From NCBI GenBank assembly GCA_014377495.1, contig JACMPN010000624.1:1-20257 (forward strand): 20,257 nt of DNA, written 5' to 3'. This DNA is from Candidatus Sericytochromatia bacterium. Lineage in GTDB: Bacteria; Cyanobacteriota; Sericytochromatia; JACMPN01. Below the pieces are notes generated by a model. It did no database searches. It was given only the letters and a program-made list of their open reading frames with translations, and was not told the DNA's origin. A program made the position numbers and the translations under genes. Below are positions 14,371 through 20,257 of the stretch, piece after piece; within the stretch, counting starts at the first letter, position 1, and every line of letters begins with the position of its first letter.

Positions 14371-14568
14371 AAAACGGTTCCTTTCTGCATGGCCTGCCAG
14401 GGGTTTTCTTGGATTACCACGGCAGGATGTGCTCTTTCGTACCACACCCGCGGTCGCGAATGCGGGTGAATGGGCCGAACAAGTGCCTGGTTTTGCCATG
14501 ACCCGGCACGGAACCTTCGATTCCCCTTCTAGCCCATGCCTCACATACCGTCCTGTCAGGCCTGTTTT
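14371..14568. other. Upstream region of the 78-aa gene
   Basis: No further gene is visible. CCTGCC (14393-14398) with GGCAGG (14422-14427) and CACCCGC (14446-14452) with GCGGGTG (14463-14469) are perfect inverted repeats. The promoter of the 78-aa gene should lie here, but I see no good -10/-35 pair. Confidence 0.35.
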
Positions 14569-14675
14569 AGCGCGAGCCCTTACCTATCTGGAATGGGCTT
14601 GCTCAGGTGCGGCATCAGGTGGGATGCGCCCATCGGGCCCCAGTCCGTTGTTCATGCTAGGCATAAGGGCGCGCT
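14569..14675. other. Structured intergenic stretch upstream of the coiled-coil gene
   Basis: AGCGCG-ag-CCCTTA (14569-14582) pairs with TAAGGGCGCGCT (14664-14675), 12 bp with a 2-nt bulge. Nested inside, ATGGGC (14593-14598) pairs with GCCCAT (14627-14632), and GGCATC/GATGCGCC form an inner hairpin at 14611-14630. No gene is visible from 14371 to 14805. Confidence 0.4.
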
Positions 14676-14805
14676 CCGGCGGCGCCACCAGCGTTATGAC
14701 GCCTTGACACTGCACCACTGGGCTTGTCACGCTTTGCTGATGCGCCGACCTATCGGTGACAAACCCCCTCGACTCGCCTTGGCTCTGTTTTGCTAGGAGA
14801 ACCGG

Positions 14806-16356
14806 ATGTTTGACGATGAAGAGGAGGATGTCGACGACGAGGCCGAGGACGAAGAAACCTACGAAGAGGAAGACAACGAACTAGACGAGGCGATGCGCCA
14901 GGCTGATCTGCGCGAGCAGGCCAAGCTTCGCCACGAGATCGGGCAGCTCAATCAGCACAACGAAGCCCAGCGCCTCTATTACAAGCAGGAAATCCGTTCC
15001 CTGCTGGAACCCCTCATCGTCAAACATCGGGCCCTCAAAGCCGATACCACCGACCGACAACGGGAATTCGACGGCTACATCCAGACACAGGCGGAGGCCG
15101 ACAACGCCTTTCGGGCCCGGATTCAAGTGGAGCGCGACGCGTATGATGCCCTCCAAGGCCGCTGCGACGTCCTTGAGATCGACCACCGCCTCAGCCGCCG
15201 GCTGCAGGCCGAACTGGCAGAGGCCGACTCCCAGATCGTCACCCTCGACGGCCGGATCGCCGACATGGAGCGAGACTGCCGCAAGCTCGAAAACACCATC
15301 GCCGACCGCGAGCGCGACCTTGCCGGTATCCGGGCCCAGATCGCCGAGGTCGATGCGCGCACCCAGGAATGGCAACGCCGGGTCGATCAGACCCTGATCG
15401 AGAACACTTCCGAGATCGCCATTTACAGCGACCAGATCCGGGAAACGCACGCTCAGAGTGACGTCATGAAGGCACAGGCGGCCGAGTTCACCCAGGTCGA
15501 TCACCTGATCCCGGAACTGTACGCCGCCCTCCGCGACGAAAAGGAAACGATCGACAGCATCGAACAACTTCTCTTTCCACCCGCACCTGCTCCCCGGGTC
15601 AAGGTCGTAAAGGCCGCCGCACGGCAGCCTGAAGCGGCGATGGCTGGCGGTGGAGGGCGGGGTGGGTTCGACGACGAGCCGACCATGGGGCGGGCCGATT
15701 GGGAGACGGTAGCGACGGACGAACCAATGGACATCGGACTCGATGACCTCGGCGAGGATCCCCTCGCCGACGGCGTCACGGCTGGTTCCGGGGATTGGCC
15801 GGATGCCGACGGTCACACCGTATCGGACCCGGTGCTTGATGACTCTGAGGACATCCCCGACCAACCGGCCTGGGATGCCCACACGGGGGATCCGGGCGCT
15901 GCGTGGACGGAAGCCGACGACTTGGCGGAGGCCGAGGATCGGGCCATCGCCATCGCCTGGGATGCCGTCGTTGAGGCACAACCGATCCGCATCACCATGT
16001 CGGGCAGCGCCGACGAATTCATGGCCGAGGCCGGTTTTGAGATGCCGGACCTGTCCCCCCCGCCACCGGATGACGCAACCAACGAAGTGTTGTACCGCCA
16101 ACAACAGCGAGACGAGTGGCTGGCCTACGGCAAGCCGCCCGATGCCGTTGACGACACGCCTCCCCCCGTGCGGCCGTCGGGTTTCCGGTGGTCGACTCGG
16201 CCGGGCACGGAGCAGGTGGCGTCGCTATTGTCTGACTTCAGCCAGGACAGATCACCCGCCGACGTCGGTGAGACGTCGGAAGTCGAGGACGAACCGGTGG
16301 CTGAGGCCCTGCAATCCGTCGGAGCGGTGGGCATTCCCGGTTTCGATGACGACTAG
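14806..16356 (+). CDS. Large acidic coiled-coil protein, unknown function
   Basis: A 516-aa protein I do not recognise. Residues 1-30 are an almost purely acidic tract starting MFDDEEEDVDD. Residues about 30-250 form a long coiled coil rich in Glu, Arg, Ala and Gln (for example RRLQAELAEADSQIVTLDGR and RKLENTIADRERDLAGIRAQ). Residues 250-516 are low-complexity, acidic, Asp/Pro/Trp-bearing and probably disordered. FDD recurs at the N-terminus (residues 2-4), at Phe288-Asp290 (GGFDDEP) and at the extreme C-terminus (GFDDD). There is no signal peptide, membrane segment or catalytic motif. AGGAG lies 6 nt before the ATG. A scaffold or cytoskeletal adaptor is a guess from the architecture only. 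The next gene starts 157 nt downstream on the same strand. Confidence 0.85.
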   Translation: MFDDEEEDVDDEAEDEETYEEEDNELDEAMRQADLREQAKLRHEIGQLNQHNEAQRLYYKQEIRSLLEPLIVKHRALKADTTDRQREFDGYIQTQAEADNAFRARIQVERDAYDALQGRCDVLEIDHRLSRRLQAELAEADSQIVTLDGRIADMERDCRKLENTIADRERDLAGIRAQIAEVDARTQEWQRRVDQTLIENTSEIAIYSDQIRETHAQSDVMKAQAAEFTQVDHLIPELYAALRDEKETIDSIEQLLFPPAPAPRVKVVKAAARQPEAAMAGGGGRGGFDDEPTMGRADWETVATDEPMDIGLDDLGEDPLADGVTAGSGDWPDADGHTVSDPVLDDSEDIPDQPAWDAHTGDPGAAWTEADDLAEAEDRAIAIAWDAVVEAQPIRITMSGSADEFMAEAGFEMPDLSPPPPDDATNEVLYRQQQRDEWLAYGKPPDAVDDTPPPVRPSGFRWSTRPGTEQVASLLSDFSQDRSPADVGETSEVEDEPVAEALQSVGAVGIPGFDDD

Positions 16357-16513
16357 GCGGCATTTAACCCTGATGGCCACGATGTCGGGCGTGCGCCGGC
16401 CGTTTGCGCCACGATCGGCAGTCAATCCGGCTCAGCGGGAGTAAACTGCCTACGGCTCGACAAGTCAGACACTGGTCTGCGGGCCCGAGCCATCCGCCTG
16501 CGGGGACACGCCC

Positions 16514-17881
16514 ATGACTGTCGCCATCCATGACCTGGACGCCTATATCGAGGCGTCTCGCCCCGGCTTCGAAGCCGACCTGCGGACGATCGTCGAGATC
16601 CCGACGATCAGCATGGATCCGGCCCGCCAACCGGACATCCGCCTGGGTGCGGATTGGGCAGTGGCGTTCCTGCAGCGCATGGGCGCCGAGGCCCGGATTA
16701 TCGAGACGGCCGGACACCCGCTCGTTGTCGGCATCTGGCGCCATCCCGACGCCAAACGCACTCTGACGGTCTACAACCACATGGACGTCCAGCCGGCCAG
16801 CGAGCCCGGCTGGACGACGGAGCCTTTCGCCTTCATCAACGACAACGGCACCTACCGGGGCCGCGGGACCACCGATGACAAAGGCCCGGCCCTGACGGCG
16901 GTCTATGCCCTGCGCTATGCCCACGAGCAGGGCGTGCCGCTGACTCTGCGGATCCTCTGGGAGTTCGAGGAGGAGATCGGCAGTCCGAACTTCGCCGAGG
17001 CCCTGGCCACCCATCGGGACGCTCTGGCGACGGACTCAGTCCTCGTGTCGGACACGATCTGGATCAACCGCCAAAAACCAGCCGCCCCTTTGGGACTGCG
17101 GGGCATGGTGACGTTCCGGCTCCTGTTGGAAACCGGAACCAAAGACGTCCACTCCGGCCTGGTGGGCGGAGCGGCGCGCAACCCGCTGGCCGAGATGGCC
17201 GAAGTCATCGCCGCCATGCTCGATGCCCGGACGGGGGATATCCGCATCCCCGGCATTTACGACGAGGTGGCGCCCTTGTCAGCGGAGGAACAGGCAGGCT
17301 TCGTCGCCGCCGGCTTTGATCCGGCGGAGTTCCAGCGGGTTTATGGCCTGAAGGGACTGCGCCACCAGGACGTGGCCGAGGTGACCCGCCGCATCTGGGC
17401 CTGGCCGACGCTCGAGGTGCACGGGATCGTCGGCGGATACAGCGGTCCCGGGGTGAAGTCCGTCGTCCCGCCCACGGCCGAGGCCAAGCTCAGCATGCGG
17501 CTCGTCCCCGACCAGCAACCCGATGTGATCATCGAGCGGGTGCGGGCCTTTGTCGCACACCTGAATCCGGACATCCGGCTGGAAGTGGGCGGCAAACTTG
17601 AACCGTATAAAGGTTCGGCGACTGGTCCCTATGCCACGGCCCTGCGCCAGGCCATCGCCTTTGGATTCGGCAGTGAGCCGGCCTTTGTACGGGAAGGCGG
17701 CAGCATCGGCGCCGTCGTCAGCATGCAGCGGTATCTCGGTTGCCCGGTGATGTTTCTCGGCCTCTCCTTGCCTGAACACGGCTATCATGCGCCCAACGAA
17801 AACTTCGACTGGGGGATGGCCTCCGGCGGCATGAAGGCATTCGTCCGTTATTGCGAGGCGGTGAGCACACTGGAGGCCTGA
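16514..17881 (+). CDS. M20-family dipeptidase
   Basis: A 455-aa di-zinc metallopeptidase of the M20 (CPG2/CNDP-like) family, probably hydrolysing dipeptides in the cytoplasm. Seen: NHMDVQP (metal His89, Asp91; usually GHYDVQP), RGTTDDKGP with the bridging Asp (121), WEFEEEIGS with catalytic and metal Glu (153-154), SDTIW with metal Asp180, the dimerisation domain with HSGLVGGAARNP (about 212-223), VVPPTAEAKLSMRLVPDQ (about 317-334), and the C-terminal metal His in HGYHAPNE (His425). The length is normal. The ATG at 16514 is preceded by a modest GGGGA about 7 nt upstream. There is no signal peptide. An inverted repeat GGCTCG/CGAGCC (16454-16491) lies in the leader. Confidence 0.92.
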   Translation: MTVAIHDLDAYIEASRPGFEADLRTIVEIPTISMDPARQPDIRLGADWAVAFLQRMGAEARIIETAGHPLVVGIWRHPDAKRTLTVYNHMDVQPASEPGWTTEPFAFINDNGTYRGRGTTDDKGPALTAVYALRYAHEQGVPLTLRILWEFEEEIGSPNFAEALATHRDALATDSVLVSDTIWINRQKPAAPLGLRGMVTFRLLLETGTKDVHSGLVGGAARNPLAEMAEVIAAMLDARTGDIRIPGIYDEVAPLSAEEQAGFVAAGFDPAEFQRVYGLKGLRHQDVAEVTRRIWAWPTLEVHGIVGGYSGPGVKSVVPPTAEAKLSMRLVPDQQPDVIIERVRAFVAHLNPDIRLEVGGKLEPYKGSATGPYATALRQAIAFGFGSEPAFVREGGSIGAVVSMQRYLGCPVMFLGLSLPEHGYHAPNENFDWGMASGGMKAFVRYCEAVSTLEA

Positions 17882-17936
17882 TCGACGCCAAAAAGCGTCC
17901 CCAAACCGCCCGGTCACTGGATCGGTCGGCAGATGG

Positions 17937-17966
17937 TTGCCATGTCGGGTGACCTTGCTTAATAAT
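17937..17966 (+). promoter_or_regulatory. Sigma-70-type promoter of hsp20
   Basis: TTGCCA (17937-17942, 5 of 6), an 18-nt spacer and AATAAT (17961-17966, 5 of 6). The start codon lies 60 nt downstream. No CIRCE element is visible in the leader. Confidence 0.6.
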
Positions 17967-18025
17967 GCGTCATGACTTTGTGTCGCAGGCAAGCAGGGAT
18001 CATTGGACATCCCGGAGGAGTACCC

Positions 18026-18460
18026 ATGCCGATCAATTGGGAACCGGGGCCGGACATGCGCCGGTGGCAGACGCGGATCACCCGCCTGTTGGGCGAGGGG
18101 ATGCAACAGCTCAACGAATGGAGCCAGGGCTGGCATGCAGCCCCCGTGAACGTCCTTGAGACAGAGCGGTGCCTTGAAGCGGTCTTTGCCATGCCGGCGA
18201 TGCACAAGGACGAGATCGAAGTCACCTTCAGCGGCGACACCCTCACCGTCCGCAGCGACGCCAAGTACGACACCAGTCAGGATCAGCGTTACGTCCGGCG
18301 GGAGTGGGGCTATGGCCCCTACCAGCGTTCATTGACGTTGTCCGGCCCCGTCGACGTCGACAATGCGACGGCATCCTATGACAACGGCGTCCTGACGGTC
18401 GTCATGCCAAAACGCCGCGAAGCCCCTGTGCCACAACCGGCGGCGGCCGACGAAGCCTGA
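18026..18460 (+). CDS. Small heat shock protein, Hsp20/alpha-crystallin family
   Basis: A 144-aa ATP-independent chaperone that holds unfolding proteins. A short Trp-rich N-terminal arm (residues 1-36) precedes the alpha-crystallin domain (about 38-129): VNVLETERCLEAVFAMPAMHKDEIEVTF, then DTLTVRSD and the hallmark ASYDNGVLTVVMPK (116-129). The C-terminal tail is Pro/Ala-rich and lacks an obvious I-x-I motif, which normally docks neighbouring dimers. I chose the ATG at 18026, with GGAGGAG 5 nt upstream; an in-frame ATG at 17972 has no such site and overlaps the promoter's downstream region. It has its own promoter and faces the next gene tail to tail. Confidence 0.92.
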   Translation: MPINWEPGPDMRRWQTRITRLLGEGMQQLNEWSQGWHAAPVNVLETERCLEAVFAMPAMHKDEIEVTFSGDTLTVRSDAKYDTSQDQRYVRREWGYGPYQRSLTLSGPVDVDNATASYDNGVLTVVMPKRREAPVPQPAAADEA

Positions 18461-18490
18461 GCGGCGGTTGCACGGCCCACCGTGCCGCTC
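18459..18490. terminator. Hairpin between convergent hsp20 and the ZU5-like gene
   Basis: CACGG, loop CCCA, CCGTG (18471-18484) is nested within GAGCGGC (18459-18465) and GCCGCTC (18484-18490). It begins at the hsp20 stop codon. A TTTT occurs only about 28 nt later, so it is an imperfect terminator that could serve both convergent genes. Confidence 0.45.
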
Positions 18491-18540
18491 CCGACCTAAC
18501 CGACTCTCCCAAAGTGTTTTGTAGTCTTAGGGTTGCGCCT

Positions 18541-19089
18541 TCACCGGCGGGAGGACACCTTGCTTGGCCCCGGCTGGGTGGGTTTTTGTGCCGGCGCCGG
18601 CTTTGTGGCTGGCGCTTTTTTGACCGGCCCCAGGGTGAGGGGCAGCGAGACCAGATGGAAGGCTTCGTTTTTGCGGTCGGCCATCAGGACATACGTACCC
18701 AGCTGGGTCAGCTGGAATACGAGGTCCGTCTTCGGTGAATGCAGGGTCAGGGGCTTGGCGATCCGGGTATCCCGCGGCTCCAGCACCCAGCCGAAGAGGA
18801 TGTCCGGATGCTGCAGGGCCACCCACTGCACCTTGGTGGGTTTGCTGACGGCGCCCTTGGGAAACTCCAGGGTCAGCCCGTTCAATTTCAGCGAACCGCC
18901 GGACGGCTTGATCGTGCCGACGGTGCCGGTGGCCACCTTGAGCTTGGGGACGATGTCGTTGAGCTTGGTGACGTCGACGCCACGGGCAGTCGGGAGCTCG
19001 GGGCGAAAGGTGTAGCTGACGGCGGCCCAGGCGGTCACCGGCAACAAACAGGCGCACAAGAGGGGAAACAGGTATCGGACGGCTGCCAT
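18541..19089 (-). CDS. Exported protein with ZU5-like beta domain
   Basis: A 182-aa protein with a signal peptide (residues 1-22, hydrophobic LFPLLCACLLPVTAWA, cleavage likely after AWA). The mature part has a beta-rich domain with GGSLKLNGLTLEFPKGAVSK (about 62-81) and WVLEP, LTLHSP and YVLMAD strands. The GG-L-x-L...G-(V/L)-x-(I/F)-P-x-GA pattern resembles ZU5 domains. The last 35 residues are Ala/Pro/Lys/Gln-rich and probably disordered. I chose the ATG at 19089, with GGAGG 5 nt upstream; a TTG at 19110 is less likely. It lies downstream of the EF-hand gene on the same strand (126 nt gap). The domain call is by eye and moderate; no function is assigned. Confidence 0.72.
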   Translation of the reverse strand: MAAVRYLFPLLCACLLPVTAWAAVSYTFRPELPTARGVDVTKLNDIVPKLKVATGTVGTIKPSGGSLKLNGLTLEFPKGAVSKPTKVQWVALQHPDILFGWVLEPRDTRIAKPLTLHSPKTDLVFQLTQLGTYVLMADRKNEAFHLVSLPLTLGPVKKAPATKPAPAQKPTQPGPSKVSSRR

Positions 19090-19215
19090 GCTTACCTCCC
19101 AAAGGGACAATGCCTAGGGGCAGCCTAGACAGTCTCGACAGGGAAAGCGTGTGGCAGGGTCACCAAAGACGGCGCCACGGGCCTGGTCAATGCGGCCAGC
19201 TGGACAAAGGGGGTC

Positions 19216-19701
19216 CTAGTCCGTGGCCTTGCTCAGCTTGGGCGGCCTGCCGCGGCTGGCCATCGTTTCTTTCCAGAGCCGTTGGTAAAGCAGTTGAAAC
19301 TCCCGGTAGCCGAGTCTATCGTTCTCATCGAGATCGACGGCGAGGAGGTCTTTCTCCGTGATGTTGCGGGGCAGGTTGAGCATCGACTGACGCAGGACTT
19401 CCCGCTGGGTGAGCTGCATGTCGAAATCGAGGTCCATCGACCAAAACTCACGGCTGACCTGCTCCAACTGCCGGGTGATCTGATAGCGGTACATTTCGGA
19501 ATCGTGGAACTCGGCGTAAGCCAGCTTGCCGTCATGATTGACGTCGGCCGTATCGAAGAGGTCCGGCGGGCCGGCCTCGTAAGGGCTGAGAAAGCCGTCA
19601 CGGTTGACGTCGCACTCCCTGAAGTGGTGCGGACTGAACAGGTCCCGATTGCCGGAGATCTCATTGTCATTCGGGGCCATGCCGCTGGCAAACTGGCGCA
19701 A
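19216..19701 (-). CDS. EF-hand region, downstream part of an amber-interrupted gene
   Basis: The 161 codons from the first possible start (TTG at 19701) encode four 12-residue EF-hand loops. DVNRDGFLSPYE (31-42) and DVNHDGKLAYAE (53-64) are canonical. DLDFDMQLTQRE (90-101) and DLDENDRLGYRE (123-134) lack the usual Gly. Calcium binding by the first pair is likely. Neither the TTG nor the ATG at 19680 has a Shine-Dalgarno. The frame is open back to the TAG at 19819-19821 and the intervening codons read as conserved protein (YAHRWLAPGVGLVKQH). I therefore think this is the C-terminal part of the gene upstream rather than an independent gene. No membrane segment is present. Confidence 0.6.
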   Translation of the reverse strand: MRQFASGMAPNDNEISGNRDLFSPHHFRECDVNRDGFLSPYEAGPPDLFDTADVNHDGKLAYAEFHDSEMYRYQITRQLEQVSREFWSMDLDFDMQLTQREVLRQSMLNLPRNITEKDLLAVDLDENDRLGYREFQLLYQRLWKETMASRGRPPKLSKATD

Positions 19702-19818
19702 CTGGGCGATGGCGCTGACCGATCCGTCGGCGGCGATGTTGTGCTGTTTGACGAGACCGACACCGGGTGCCAGCCACCGGTGCGCATAGGTCCGCTCCGC
19801 CGTGCCCGGGCTCAGGGT

Positions 19819-20257
19819 CTAGAGCTGCAGCTTGAAGCAGCGGGAGAAGGTGCCGGCCGGCACGACCACCGTCTCGATGCCGAGGACCCTGGCCTTGACC
19901 GTGGTTTCGGGCGTGGCGACGATGTCCCAGCTGGCGCCGATCAGCAGGGGGGTCTTCAACAGCATGTGCCGGGGGCCGATCGTATCGCCCTGCTGCGGGG
20001 CAAAGAGGACGCCCCGGTTGTTCTGGATCACCTGGCCAGCCCGTTCCTGATTGCGCATCTGGATGCCGATTAGCGAGGCACCCTGATCTCCCCGCCGGAT
20101 GTCCAGGAACCACGTGGCCCGAGGCTTGCGCGGGAGGATGGACTGCAGCGGTCCATCCTCATGCGTCCACCGCAGGTCTTCGCCCATCGGGTAGTAGTCG
20201 TTGACGCGAGCGACGGCCGTAACCGCCTGCGACTGCGCCACCGGGACGGCGGCCGGG
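19819..20257 (-). CDS. Upstream part of the interrupted gene (5' partial)
   Basis: The open frame enters from the right edge of the window (reading PAAVPVAQSQAVT...) and stops at the TAG at 19819-19821. A GTG at 20241 is a possible but unsupported start. NDYYPMGEDLRWTH (about 14-27 from that GTG) and VVVPAGTFSRCFKLQL at the end are the recognisable parts of a domain found in exported proteins of unknown function. The N-terminus, where a signal or lipoprotein sequence would be expected, is missing from the window. The domain appears cut short before its APGVGLVK strand, which lies in the same frame past the TAG. Confidence 0.65.
   Translation of the reverse strand, partial: PAAVPVAQSQAVTAVARVNDYYPMGEDLRWTHEDGPLQSILPRKPRATWFLDIRRGDQGASLIGIQMRNQERAGQVIQNNRGVLFAPQQGDTIGPRHMLLKTPLLIGASWDIVATPETTVKARVLGIETVVVPAGTFSRCFKLQL

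Larger units (their letters stand above)
19216..20257 (-). pseudogene. Interrupted gene: APGVGLVK-type domain plus four EF-hands, in-frame TAG, 5' end outside window
   Basis: On the minus strand one frame runs from beyond 20257 to 19216 with a single TAG at 19821-19819. Upstream of it the protein reads NDYYPMGEDLRWTH ... VVVPAGTFSRCFKLQL; downstream it continues TLSPGTAERTYAHRWLAPGVGLVKQH and then the EF-hands. Exported beta proteins commonly have a YYP-x-G-x-x-W start, a VPAGTF strand and then an APGVGLVK strand in one domain, so the TAG falls inside a domain. The possibilities are a nonsense mutation, a sequencing error or readthrough. TAG ends many normal genes in this window, so general amber reassignment is unlikely. 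The surrounding context is CTC TAG ACC. Confidence 0.6.

Noticed and set aside
14246..14796. Plus-strand open frames of 86-153 codons upstream of the coiled-coil gene
   Set aside because: Partly antisense to the better-supported 78-aa gene, without Shine-Dalgarno or domain-like sequence.
19216..20257. Genome-wide reassignment of TAG as a sense codon
   Set aside because: TAG ends tmk, the ycf45-like gene, ldpA, the NlpC/P60 gene, the porin gene, rplI, dnaB and others at the expected family lengths, so it works as a normal stop here.

Overview
The window is GC-rich and densely coded, with no tRNA, rRNA, CRISPR array or insertion sequence that I can see. Its gene content points to the cyanobacterial side of the bacterial tree. 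It has an LdpA-type 4Fe-4S protein, a Ycf45-type AAA ATPase with an R3H-like tail, and an outer-membrane porin with a signal peptide, one SLH domain, a coiled coil and a C-terminal Phe. That porin architecture is typical of Cyanobacteria and implies a diderm envelope. No photosynthesis or kai gene is present here. A high-GC non-photosynthetic cyanobacterial relative (for example Sericytochromatia or Vampirovibrionia) is possible, but this is inference from 20 kb.

Layout. Positions 1-87 are a C/G homopolymer-rich edge. Positions 88-7355 (minus strand) hold a compact six-gene operon-like run: NlpC/P60 peptidase, multi-pass membrane protein, ldpA, ycf45-like ATPase, tmk and pnp. The gaps are 0-45 nt and ldpA overlaps the membrane-protein gene. 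A divergent promoter region follows, with TATAAT at 7551 on the plus strand. Next come the SLH porin and rplI (plus), a strong hairpin terminator, and about 500 nt of non-coding DNA that folds extensively. dnaB and purA follow, with a textbook terminator at 13171. Then come a small zinc-ribbon protein, a glyoxalase-I-like VOC protein and a 78-aa minus-strand protein between two structured intergenic stretches. After these lie a large acidic coiled-coil protein of unknown function, an M20 dipeptidase and an Hsp20 chaperone. Two minus-strand genes close the window. One encodes an exported ZU5-like protein. The other encodes a domain ending in an APGVGLVK motif followed by four EF-hand loops, and it is interrupted by an in-frame TAG.

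How the genes fit together. Most are housekeeping: nucleotide supply (tmk, pnp, purA), replication (dnaB), translation (rplI), envelope (NlpC/P60, porin, GT-C-like membrane protein) and stress or detoxification (Hsp20, VOC). The points that stand out are a PNP with MTAP-like substitutions at its base and 5'-OH contacts, ldpA and ycf45 lying in one run with nucleotide and envelope genes, a perfect palindrome against the Shine-Dalgarno site of the first operon gene, a multi-helix candidate RNA between rplI and dnaB, the unknown coiled-coil protein with repeated FDD motifs, and the amber-interrupted EF-hand gene.
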